From Deltaproteobacteria bacterium RIFCSPLOWO2_02_FULL_57_26 (lineage in GTDB: Bacteria > Desulfobacterota > Binatia > UBA9968), in NCBI GenBank assembly GCA_001798455.1, contig MGSI01000062.1, positions 1-23,794 on the forward strand: a stretch of DNA of 23,794 bases. Direction: 5' to 3'. Positions 14,907 through 22,106 of this stretch are shown here, one piece after another (the stretch's first letter is position 1; each line of letters starts with the position of its first letter). Position numbers and translations under genes: made by a program. The notes below the pieces were generated by a model. The model was not told the DNA's origin. It ran no database searches and was given only the letters and a program-made list of their open reading frames with translations.

Positions 14907-16166
14907 ATGTTCGCTAAGACCGTTCTGGATAACGGGATTCGTGTTCTTTCGCGGGAACTGCCGGATACCCGTTCCGTGAGCCTCGGGATCTGGGTGGAGA
15001 ACGGGTCCCGCCACGAGGGCCGCGACCAGAATGGAATCTCGCATTTTATCGAGCACCTGCTATTCAAGGGGACCGAGCGGCGCACTGCGGCCCGCATCGC
15101 GGAAGAGATGGACGCAGTGGGGGGCGTGCTTAATGCCTTTACCGGGAAGGAGTATACCTGCTACTACGCCAAGGTGCTGGATGAAAATTTTCCTATGGCG
15201 ATCGATCTTCTCACGGACATCTTCCTCCATTCGGTGTTCGACCGGGAAGAGATCGAGCGGGAGCGGTCGGTGATCCTCCAGGAGATCTCCCAGGCCGAGG
15301 ATACGCCCGATGATTATGTTCACGATCTCTTCAACCTCGACTTCTTCAAAGACCATCCCCTCGGCCGGCCGATATGCGGCGAGGCCTCCACGGTCTTGAA
15401 CTTTCACCGCGAAGATTTTCTGGACTTTATTCGGGACCGGTATCTCCCGGGCCGCGTCATCATCACGGCGGCGGGTCACCTCGGGCACGAGGAGCTGGTC
15501 CGGGAGCTGGACCGAAGGCTGGGCGCCGTTCAGGGCTCTGGGTCGGGGATTTTCGCAGATGCTCCCCAACTACGGAACGGAGTGTTTCAGCATCCTAAGG
15601 CGTTGGAGCAGGTTCACCTGTGTCTCGGTGTGGCGGGAATCCACCAATCCCATCCCCTTCGCTACGTGGCCTTCATCCTCAATACGATCCTCGGCGGCGG
15701 GATGAGCTCGCGGCTTTTCCAGGAGATCCGCGAGAAAAGGGGCAGGGCGTATTCGGTCTATTCGTTTTTGGCGTCCTACAAAGACGTGGGGTATCTGGGT
15801 ATCTACGCCGGCACGAGTCGCGATTGGGTCGAGGAAGTGGTGGAGCTGATTCTCAGGGAGATCGGACGCCTTGCGGCGGGGGAGGTTGGAGAGGAAGAGC
15901 TTCAGCGCGCCAAGAGTCAGCTCATCGGGAACATGATCTTGGGGCTTGAGACCTCGGACTCGTGGATGAATCACATCGCCAGAAATGAGATCTATTTCGG
16001 CAAGGCGGTTTCCCTGGAGGAGATCTCTCGGGGGGTTCAATCGGTGTCTCGGGAGGAACTCGTGGTTTTGGCGCGCGAGTTATTCCGGCCGGAAGCGATG
16101 GCGCTCACTCTCCTGGGCGATCTCAAAGAGGACTTCAAAGCCAAAAGCTTAGACCTGAAGCGCTAG
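14907..16166 (+). CDS. M16-family zinc peptidase (YmxG/PqqL-like)
   Basis: This 419-residue protein is the length of a two-domain M16B peptidase. The inverted zinc motif HxxEH is intact (His46, Glu49, His50 in HFIEHLLFKGT), and the third ligand is probably Glu126 (SVILQEI). The C-terminal half has the EIREKRGRAYSVYSF segment that supplies the Arg/Tyr pair completing the active site. Bacterial M16B enzymes degrade peptides, and in this rpsO-pnp neighbourhood such a gene is very common. No signal peptide is visible, so it is likely cytoplasmic. The ATG lies 17 bases after pnp without a Shine-Dalgarno. The substrate is unknown. Confidence 0.93.
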   Translation: MFAKTVLDNGIRVLSRELPDTRSVSLGIWVENGSRHEGRDQNGISHFIEHLLFKGTERRTAARIAEEMDAVGGVLNAFTGKEYTCYYAKVLDENFPMAIDLLTDIFLHSVFDREEIERERSVILQEISQAEDTPDDYVHDLFNLDFFKDHPLGRPICGEASTVLNFHREDFLDFIRDRYLPGRVIITAAGHLGHEELVRELDRRLGAVQGSGSGIFADAPQLRNGVFQHPKALEQVHLCLGVAGIHQSHPLRYVAFILNTILGGGMSSRLFQEIREKRGRAYSVYSFLASYKDVGYLGIYAGTSRDWVEEVVELILREIGRLAAGEVGEEELQRAKSQLIGNMILGLETSDSWMNHIARNEIYFGKAVSLEEISRGVQSVSREELVVLARELFRPEAMALTLLGDLKEDFKAKSLDLKR

Positions 16167-16202
16167 TCAATTCCCGATCCCAAATTGGACTGTTTCGCGT
16201 CC

Positions 16203-16670
16203 GTGGAGGAGGTCCAAATTCAAATCAAGCGGCTCCGGCAAAGCGGCGAGGCCGTGTCTCTGCCTGTTTATAGGACGGAAGGATCCGCGGGCATGGATCT
16301 CTGTGCGGATATGAATGTGGATGCTGTGATAGCTCCGCTGGAGCGGGTTTTGATTCCGACCGGAATCGCCGTCGCCCTGCCACCTGGGTTCGAGGCGCAG
16401 ATCCGGCCGCGGAGCGGGCTGGCCCTGAAGGAAGGGATCACCTTGGTCAACAGCCCTGGCACGATCGATTCCGACTACCGGGGGGAGATCCAGGTCCTCC
16501 TCATCAACCTGGGGAAGGAGCCGGTCGTGATTCGGCCCGGGCAAAGGATGGCACAGATGGTCGTGCAGCGAGTGTGCAAGGCCCAGTGGGAGGAAGTTGA
16601 GGAGCTTCCCCCTTCGCGGCGTCAGGAGGGCGGCTTCGGTCACACGGATGAGAAAGCGAATAGCGAATAG
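16203..16670 (+). CDS. dut: Deoxyuridine 5'-triphosphate nucleotidohydrolase (dUTPase)
   Basis: This trimeric enzyme hydrolyses dUTP to dUMP, keeping uracil out of DNA. All five dUTPase motifs are visible: GSAGMDLCA, PRSGLALKEG, GTIDSDYRGEIQV (with the catalytic Asp and the Tyr), RMAQMVV and GGFGHT (usually GGFGST). The start is uncertain. TTG at 16185 and GTG at 16203 both lack a ribosome binding site. A strong GAGGAGGT (16206-16213) lies just inside the frame and points to an ATT at 16218, where homologues usually begin (IQIKRL). I give the GTG. The last codons and the stop come from an intergenic repeat element, adding the tail KANSE after the normal end. Confidence 0.93.
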   Translation: MEEVQIQIKRLRQSGEAVSLPVYRTEGSAGMDLCADMNVDAVIAPLERVLIPTGIAVALPPGFEAQIRPRSGLALKEGITLVNSPGTIDSDYRGEIQVLLINLGKEPVVIRPGQRMAQMVVQRVCKAQWEEVEELPPSRRQEGGFGHTDEKANSE

Positions 16671-16743
16671 CGAATGGCAGGTAGCTAGTAACCGGGGAGG
16701 GGCAAGCGGCGACTATTCTCTATTGACTATTCGCCATTTGCTG
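16656..16743. repeat. Opposed 7-bp repeat arrays between dut and purB
   Basis: The left array is GCGAATA, GCGAATA, GCGAATG (16656-16676). The right array, read on the minus strand from 16741, is GCAAATG, GCGAATA, GTCAATA, GAGAATA. The two face each other across about 34 bases. The dut stop codon lies inside the left array, and the right array ends eight bases before the purB ATG. Confidence 0.7.
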
Positions 16744-16750
16744 TGTCGCC

Positions 16751-18043
16751 ATGATTGATCGTTATTCCCGCCCGGAAATGGCGAGGATCTGGTCGGAGCA
16801 GAATCGGTTTCAGAAGTGGCTGGAGGTGGAGGTCCTGGCGGCTGAGGCGCTGTCTCGGCTGGGGGAGGTTCCCAAGAGCGCTGTCGCCCGCATCAAGAAG
16901 CGCGCCGGCTTCGATGTCGACCGCATCCGGGAAATCGAAAAAGAAGTCCGGCATGAGGTCATCGCGTTTTTGAGCTCGGTGGCGGAAACTTTGGGTGACG
17001 ACGCGCGCTTCCTCCATGCCGGCCTGACCTCCTCCGATGTCATGGATACTGCCATGGCGCTCCAGCTCAAGGAGGCGGCGTCGCTTCTGATGGACGACGT
17101 GCGCGACCTCATGCGGGTCCTCAAGCAGCTCGCCTTCAGGTACAAGAAACAACCGATGATCGGGCGCACCCATGGCGTCCATGCGGAGCCCATCACCTTC
17201 GGTCTCAAGCTGGCCCTCTGGTACGAGGAGATGTCCCGGAATTCGACGCGCCTGAAGCGGGCCGTCGAGGAGATTAGCGTCGGTAAAATTTCCGGCGCGG
17301 TTGGCACCTTCGCCCAGATTTCGCCCAAGGTCGAAGCCTACGTGTGCCGGAAGACCGGGCTCAAGCCGGAGCCGATCGCTAACCAGGTCGTCCAGCGCGA
17401 TCGGCACGCCTTTTTTTTTGCTACCTTGGCGATCATTGCGAGCTCGCTGGAGAAATTCGCCGTCGAGATCCGTCATCTCCAGCGCACCGAGGTCCAGGAA
17501 GTCCAAGAGCCCTTTACCGAGGGCCAGAAAGGCTCCTCGGCGATGCCCCATAAGAGGAATCCGATACTATCGGAGAACCTCTCGGGTCTCGCCCGCCTGA
17601 TGCGCGCCTATGGCGCAGCGGCGCTGGAGAATATCCCGCTGTGGCACGAGCGGGATATCAGCCACTCCTCCGTGGAGCGAGTGATCGCCCCGGATGCGAC
17701 GATCCTGCTCGATTTCATGCTCCGACGCATGACCTATATCTTGAAACATCTCTCGGTTTATCCCGAGGCCATGAGGCGGAATCTGGAGTTGAGCGGGGGG
17801 GCGATCTTTTCCGAGCGGGTTTTGTTGCGTTTGGTAGACAAAGGGCTGGGGCGTGACGAGGCCTACCGCATGGTGCAGCGCCTTGCCCTGAAAGTCAGCC
17901 GGGACGGCGGCGACTTAAAGAAGGAGCTCGTGAAGGATCCGCAAATCCGCCGCTACCTTTCCCCTCGTGAGATTGAGAAGGCGTGGGACTTGGACGATTA
18001 TCTCAAGCACGTGGACCTGATTTTTGACCGGGTGTTTCAGTAA
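16751..18043 (+). CDS. purB: Adenylosuccinate lyase
   Basis: This 430-residue homotetrameric lyase of the fumarase/aspartase superfamily cleaves SAICAR to AICAR and adenylosuccinate to AMP, each releasing fumarate. Visible are TSSD (93-96), GRTHGVHAEP with a catalytic His (His141 or His144), and the superfamily signature GSSAMPHKRNP (261-271), whose mobile loop carries the catalytic Ser. The length and the short C-terminus fit the Bacillus-type PurB. It has no Shine-Dalgarno, because a repeat element runs almost to the start codon. purC follows closely. A run of nine T at 17411-17419 encodes three Phe (HAFFFATL) and keeps the frame. Confidence 0.97.
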   Translation: MIDRYSRPEMARIWSEQNRFQKWLEVEVLAAEALSRLGEVPKSAVARIKKRAGFDVDRIREIEKEVRHEVIAFLSSVAETLGDDARFLHAGLTSSDVMDTAMALQLKEAASLLMDDVRDLMRVLKQLAFRYKKQPMIGRTHGVHAEPITFGLKLALWYEEMSRNSTRLKRAVEEISVGKISGAVGTFAQISPKVEAYVCRKTGLKPEPIANQVVQRDRHAFFFATLAIIASSLEKFAVEIRHLQRTEVQEVQEPFTEGQKGSSAMPHKRNPILSENLSGLARLMRAYGAAALENIPLWHERDISHSSVERVIAPDATILLDFMLRRMTYILKHLSVYPEAMRRNLELSGGAIFSERVLLRLVDKGLGRDEAYRMVQRLALKVSRDGGDLKKELVKDPQIRRYLSPREIEKAWDLDDYLKHVDLIFDRVFQ

Positions 18044-18061
18044 AGGATGAAGGAGAAAGCG

Positions 18062-18766
18062 ATGAAGAGGGGCGAAGCCTTTTATGAGGGGAAGGCCAAA
18101 ATTCTCTACACGACGGATGACCCCGACCTCATCATTCAGTACTTCAAGGACGACGCGACCGCCTTTAACGCGCAGAAGCGGGGGACCATCCGGGAAAAGG
18201 GAATTTTCAACAACAAGATCTCGGAAGTCCTGTTCACGCTTCTGGAGGGGAAAGGCGTGCCCACCCATTTTGTCCGCCGTCTGAACGATCGCGAGATGCT
18301 CGTGCGCCGGCTCGAGATCATTCCCGTGGAAGTTATCGTGCGCAATCTGGTTGCGGGAAGCCTTGCCAAACGGCTCGGATTAGAGGAGGGAACGCCGCTC
18401 TCCAGGCCGGTTCTGGAGCATTGTTATAAGAGCGACGCCTTGGGCGATCCCATGGTCAACGAATCCTATATTCTGGGGCTGGGGTGGGCAACCGAAGCGG
18501 AGTTGAGGGAGATCGCGAGGCTCGCTTTTCGCGTCAACGAGCTGTTAAAGGAGTTCTTCGACCAGCGCAATCTCATCCTGGTGGATTTTAAGCTCGAGTT
18601 CGGGCGCCATCATGGAAAGGTCTATCTGGGGGACGAGATCTGCCCCGATACCTGTCGGTTGTGGGAGAAAGGGACGCTGGAGAAACTCGACAAGGATCGG
18701 TTCCGGCGCGACCTGGGCAGAGTCGAAGACGCGTACCAGGAAGTGTGTCGCCGGGTGTGCAGTTAG
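18062..18766 (+). CDS. purC: Phosphoribosylaminoimidazole-succinocarboxamide (SAICAR) synthase
   Basis: This 234-residue ATP-dependent ligase joins aspartate to CAIR, making SAICAR for PurB. I chose the ATG at 18062 because AGGAG lies six bases ahead and the product then starts MKRGEAFYEGKAKILY, as in the family. The ATG at 18047 would add five residues and overlaps that site. Family motifs are FKDDATAFNAQKRG, EIIPVEVIVRNLVAGSLAKR, LVDFKLEFG and GDEICPDTCRLW, the last with Cys where Ser is usual. It is part of the pur operon, 18 bases after purB and 14 bases before purS. Confidence 0.96.
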   Translation: MKRGEAFYEGKAKILYTTDDPDLIIQYFKDDATAFNAQKRGTIREKGIFNNKISEVLFTLLEGKGVPTHFVRRLNDREMLVRRLEIIPVEVIVRNLVAGSLAKRLGLEEGTPLSRPVLEHCYKSDALGDPMVNESYILGLGWATEAELREIARLAFRVNELLKEFFDQRNLILVDFKLEFGRHHGKVYLGDEICPDTCRLWEKGTLEKLDKDRFRRDLGRVEDAYQEVCRRVCS

Positions 18767-18780
18767 GGTTAGGCTTCGCC

Positions 18781-19062
18781 GTGCGCTTCAAGATCTTTAT
18801 CTCCCTTAAGGAAGGAGTTCTGGACCCGCAAGGTAAAGCTGTGGAGCGGTCTCTTCACTCCTTGGGCTACCAGGAGGTTCAGGGGGTCCGGATGGGGAAA
18901 TACATCGAGGTCAACCTCGACCTGGCCTCACGCCAGGAGGCGGAAGCTCGCATCCGGGAGATGTGCGAGCGGCTGCTCGCCAATCCCGTTATCGAGGACT
19001 ATCGCTTCGAGATCGAAGACGAAAAGCCATCAGCAGCCAGCAAAAATCGGGCTGAAAGCTGA
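18781..19062 (+). CDS. purS: Phosphoribosylformylglycinamidine synthase subunit PurS
   Basis: This 93-residue small subunit of FGAM synthase bridges PurQ and PurL and helps pass ammonia between them. The frame is open further upstream, but the PurS fold begins at the GTG 18781 (RFKIFISLKEGVLDPQGKAV), 14 bases after purC, with a TTAGG upstream. Other family marks are SLHSLGYQEVQGVRMGKYIE and ANPVIEDYRFEIE. Usual PurS proteins end soon after that last segment. Here about 12 extra residues (KPSAASKNRAES) and the stop are read from a repeat element. A small separate PurS agrees with the short PurL and separate PurQ next door. Confidence 0.93.
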   Translation: MRFKIFISLKEGVLDPQGKAVERSLHSLGYQEVQGVRMGKYIEVNLDLASRQEAEARIREMCERLLANPVIEDYRFEIEDEKPSAASKNRAES

Positions 19063-19074
19063 CGGCTGAAAGCT
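19025..19074. repeat. Opposed 7-bp repeat arrays between purS and purQ
   Basis: The right array reads GCTGAAA, GCTGACG, GCTGAAA (19051-19071). The left arm (19025-19041), read on the minus strand, gives GCTGGCT, GCTGATG, GCT, and pairs with the right arm at about 13 of 17 positions. The left arm and the purS stop codon are inside the element. GGAG for purQ follows immediately. Confidence 0.6.
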
Positions 19075-19092
19075 AAGGAGCTACGCGGTTCT

Positions 19093-19809
19093 ATGCGTTG
19101 GGGAGTGATCGTCTTTCCCGGGTCGTGCGATGACCAGGACGTTTACGACTGCCTGAAGCACGTGCTCGGACAAAAGGTCGAGTTCGTCTGGCATCGGGAT
19201 AATCTACAGGCTGACTTTGACTGCCTGGTCCTGCCGGGAGGCTTTTCCTACGGCGACTACCTTCGTGCCGGGGCCGTGGCCCGCTTCTCCCCGATCATGC
19301 GAGGCGTTGTCGAGTATGCCTCGCGCGGCGGTTTGGTTGTGGGGATCTGCAACGGCTTTCAGATCCTCTGCGAGGCGGGACTCCTGCCCGGGGTGTTAAC
19401 GCGCAATGCTTCTCTCCAATTTGTCTGCCGACACGTTTATCTGCGCCTTGAAGAAACCGATACCCCCTTCACCTGCGCCGGGAAAAAGGGGCAGGTCCTG
19501 AAGCTTCCGGTCAAGCACGGCGAGGGCTGCTACTATGCCGACCCTACCACTCTGGAGCGGCTGCGCCAGAACCGCCAGATCCTGTTCCGCTACGTAGACG
19601 CCAAAGGCCGGACCTCTGCCGCCGCCAACCCCAATGGCTCCCTGGATGACATCGCAGGGGTATGCAATGAGGGACGAAACGTCTTCGGCATGATGCCTCA
19701 CCCGGAAGATGCTACGGAAAAAATCCTGGGAAGCGATGATGGTCTCAAGATTTTTTCCTCGATCGCTGCGGCGGGCAAAGAGCGGGAAAAGGGGGCGCGG
19801 GTCGGATGA
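19093..19809 (+). CDS. purQ: Phosphoribosylformylglycinamidine synthase subunit PurQ
   Basis: This 238-residue class I glutamine amidotransferase subunit releases ammonia from glutamine for PurL. The triad is visible: nucleophile Cys86 (GICNGFQIL), His203 and Glu205 (MPHPE). The N-terminus (VIVFPGSCDDQDVYDCL) and LPGGFSYGDYLRAGAVA are typical of PurQ. GGAG lies 12 bases before the ATG. The stop overlaps the purL start (ATGA, 19806-19809), so the subunits are translationally coupled, which helps balance them. Confidence 0.97.
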   Translation: MRWGVIVFPGSCDDQDVYDCLKHVLGQKVEFVWHRDNLQADFDCLVLPGGFSYGDYLRAGAVARFSPIMRGVVEYASRGGLVVGICNGFQILCEAGLLPGVLTRNASLQFVCRHVYLRLEETDTPFTCAGKKGQVLKLPVKHGEGCYYADPTTLERLRQNRQILFRYVDAKGRTSAAANPNGSLDDIAGVCNEGRNVFGMMPHPEDATEKILGSDDGLKIFSSIAAAGKEREKGARVG

Positions 19810-22031
19810 GTCAGGCGGAACGCTCTCAGCCCTTGCTCACCCCCGAGATCATCGCCAGCCACGGGCTGTCGGAGGAAGAGTATCAGAAGATCGTCAAGGC
19901 CCTCGGCCGGGAGCCCAACTATACCGAGTTGGGTGTCTTCTCGGTCATGTGGTCGGAGCACTGTAGCTACAAGAGCTCCAAGCGCCTGCTTAAGCTTTTG
20001 CCTACCGAAGGTCCGGCCGTGCTGCAGGGTCCAGGAGAGAACGCCGGAATCGTGGACATCGGCGGCGGGCTCGCTGCCGTCTTTAAGATCGAGAGCCACA
20101 ACCACCCCTCTTTCATCGAGCCTTATCAGGGCGCCGCCACCGGGGTGGGGGGTATCCTCCGTGATGTCTTCACGATGGGGGCGCGTCCCATCGCTTCCTT
20201 AAACTCGCTGCGCTTTGGCGCCTTCGATCATCCCCGGACGCGTTATCTTCTGTGCGGCGTGGTCGCGGGCATCGGCGGCTACGGCAACTGCGTCGGAGTG
20301 CCGACGTTGGGCGGCGAGCTATTCTTCGACGAATGCTACAACTCCAATATCCTCGTCAATGCCTTTACCCTCGGGATCGCCAAGAAAAAACGGATTTTCA
20401 GGGGTAGGGCAAAGGGGATCGGCAACCCTTTGATCTACGTCGGGGCGAAGACCGGGCGGGACGGCATCCATGGGGCGACGATGGCTTCGGAAGCCTTCTC
20501 CGACGAGGCGGAGAAGCGGCGCCCGACGGTCCAGGTGGGCGATCCCTTCACAGAGAAGCTCCTGTTGGAGGCCTGTTTAGAACTGATGGATAAGGACTGT
20601 CTCGTTGGCATCCAGGATATGGGGGCTGCCGGGTTGACCAGCTCCGCCGCGGAAATGGCGGCGCGGGGAGGGACCGGGGTGGAGTTTGAGCTTTCGCTCG
20701 TTCCCCTCAGAGAGAAGGGCATGACGCCTTATGAGATCCTGCTCTCGGAGTCGCAAGAGAGGATGCTGCTGGTCGCCAAGAAAGGGAGCGAGGAGGAGGT
20801 TAAGAGTATTTTCAATCGCTGGGACCTCGACGCAGTGGTGGTCGGTCGAGTCACCCGGGGAGGATTGTTTCGTGCCTTGTTTCACGGCCAAGAGGTCGTG
20901 CGCATCCCCATCGAGGCCCTGACCTCTGCGGCGCCGGTCTATAGTCGACCCGCGGAAAGGCCCGAGGGGCACGACGAAGCGCAGAAATTGGACCTGCGTA
21001 AGATCCAGGAGCCCGACGACCTGGGCGCGGTCCTAAAGCAGCTTCTCGATTCTCCCAATATCGCTTCGAAGGAATGGGTCTATCGGCAATACGACCATTT
21101 CGTTCGTAGCAACACGGTTGTGGCTCCGGGCGCCGATGCGGCAGTGATCCGCATCAAAGGGACCGATAAGGGGCTGGCGCTCACCGCAGACGGAAACAGC
21201 CGCTACTGCTATCTCGATCCGTACGTAGGCGGGGTCTTGGCGGTGGCCGAAGCGGCCCGCAATCTCGCCTGCGTCGGTGCCCACCCGCTTGGGCTCAGCG
21301 ACTGCCTGAACTTCGGCAGCCCAGAAAAACCCGAGGTCATGTGGCAGTTCTCCCAGGTTGTCCAGGGGATGCGCGATGGCTGCGTCGGCCTGGGAGTGCC
21401 GGTTGTGAGTGGCAATGTTAGCTTCTATAATGAAACCGATGGCCGCCCGATCCATCCTACGCCGGTGGTGGCGATGGTGGGGCTTCTGCCCAAGGTCGCG
21501 CGCTGCGTTACACCGTGGTTCAAAACGGCCGGCGATCTGGTGGTGCTGTTAGGACGCACGCGCGAGGAGCTGGGGGCGAGCGAGTATCTCAGGGTCGTTC
21601 ACGGTTTGGTTAAGGGTACCCCGCCGTGGATCGACTTGGCATCGGAGCGGGCGGTGCAGCAATGCTGCTTGAGGGCGATCGAACGAGGCATCGTGCGTTC
21701 TGCCCACGATGTCTCGGAGGGAGGTCTAGCGGTGGCGTTGGCGGAGTGTTGCATCGGAGGGCCGGAGAAAGCCCTGGGGGCAAGGATCGAGACGCACGAG
21801 ATGATGCGAGCGGATGCCTTGCTATTCGGGGAATCGCAGTCGCGCATTATTGTCTCGATCAAGGAGCGCGACCTCGGCCGGTTGCGGGAGATTACCGGAA
21901 AAGAAGGTGCACCGCTGCGGGTGATCGGTGTGGTAGGGGGGACGCGTCTCATCATTCAGCCTGTGATCCAGGCTCCGGTGGATGAGCTAAAGTCCATATG
22001 GTCGAGCAGTTTGGAACGGCGGCTCAAGTGA
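19806..22031 (+). CDS. purL: Phosphoribosylformylglycinamidine synthase subunit PurL
   Basis: This 741-residue ATP-dependent FGAM synthase large subunit is of the small-PurL type, needing PurS and PurQ. Two AIRS-like halves are visible. The active-site region includes MWSEHCSYKSSK (His52), IVDIGGGLAAVFKIESHNHP and GAATGVGGILRDVFTMGARP. The second half carries ALTADGNSRYCYLDPYVGG and DVSEGGLAVALAE. It converts FGAR, glutamine-derived ammonia and ATP to FGAM. A 75-bp spacer filled by a repeat element follows before purF. Confidence 0.97.
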   Translation: MSQAERSQPLLTPEIIASHGLSEEEYQKIVKALGREPNYTELGVFSVMWSEHCSYKSSKRLLKLLPTEGPAVLQGPGENAGIVDIGGGLAAVFKIESHNHPSFIEPYQGAATGVGGILRDVFTMGARPIASLNSLRFGAFDHPRTRYLLCGVVAGIGGYGNCVGVPTLGGELFFDECYNSNILVNAFTLGIAKKKRIFRGRAKGIGNPLIYVGAKTGRDGIHGATMASEAFSDEAEKRRPTVQVGDPFTEKLLLEACLELMDKDCLVGIQDMGAAGLTSSAAEMAARGGTGVEFELSLVPLREKGMTPYEILLSESQERMLLVAKKGSEEEVKSIFNRWDLDAVVVGRVTRGGLFRALFHGQEVVRIPIEALTSAAPVYSRPAERPEGHDEAQKLDLRKIQEPDDLGAVLKQLLDSPNIASKEWVYRQYDHFVRSNTVVAPGADAAVIRIKGTDKGLALTADGNSRYCYLDPYVGGVLAVAEAARNLACVGAHPLGLSDCLNFGSPEKPEVMWQFSQVVQGMRDGCVGLGVPVVSGNVSFYNETDGRPIHPTPVVAMVGLLPKVARCVTPWFKTAGDLVVLLGRTREELGASEYLRVVHGLVKGTPPWIDLASERAVQQCCLRAIERGIVRSAHDVSEGGLAVALAECCIGGPEKALGARIETHEMMRADALLFGESQSRIIVSIKERDLGRLREITGKEGAPLRVIGVVGGTRLIIQPVIQAPVDELKSIWSSSLERRLK

Positions 22032-22033
22032 GA

Positions 22034-22101
22034 AAGCTTCCAGCGGTCAGCCCTCAGCAGTTAGGCAGAGAATCTGGCTGAAAGCTAAAGGCTGATAGCT
22101 T
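22034..22101. repeat. Opposed 7-bp repeat arrays between purL and purF
   Basis: The right array reads GCTGAAA, GCTAAAG, GCTGATA, GCTT (22078-22101). The left array (22034-22060), read on the minus strand, reads GCTGAGG, GCTGACC, GCTGGAA, GCTT. About 20 of 28 positions pair, giving a hairpin with a loop of about 13 bases. The element begins two bases after the purL stop and ends five bases before the purF ATG, leaving no room for a Shine-Dalgarno. Confidence 0.7.
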
Positions 22102-22106
22102 AAACG

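Noticed and set aside
16671..16750. Purine riboswitch or PurR operator ahead of purB
   Set aside because: The spacer is explained by the heptamer arrays, and I see no purine aptamer core or PurR-type palindrome.
18047..18061. Upstream ATG for purC
   Set aside because: The ATG at 18062 has a well-placed AGGAG and gives the family's usual N-terminus. The earlier ATG overlaps that binding site.
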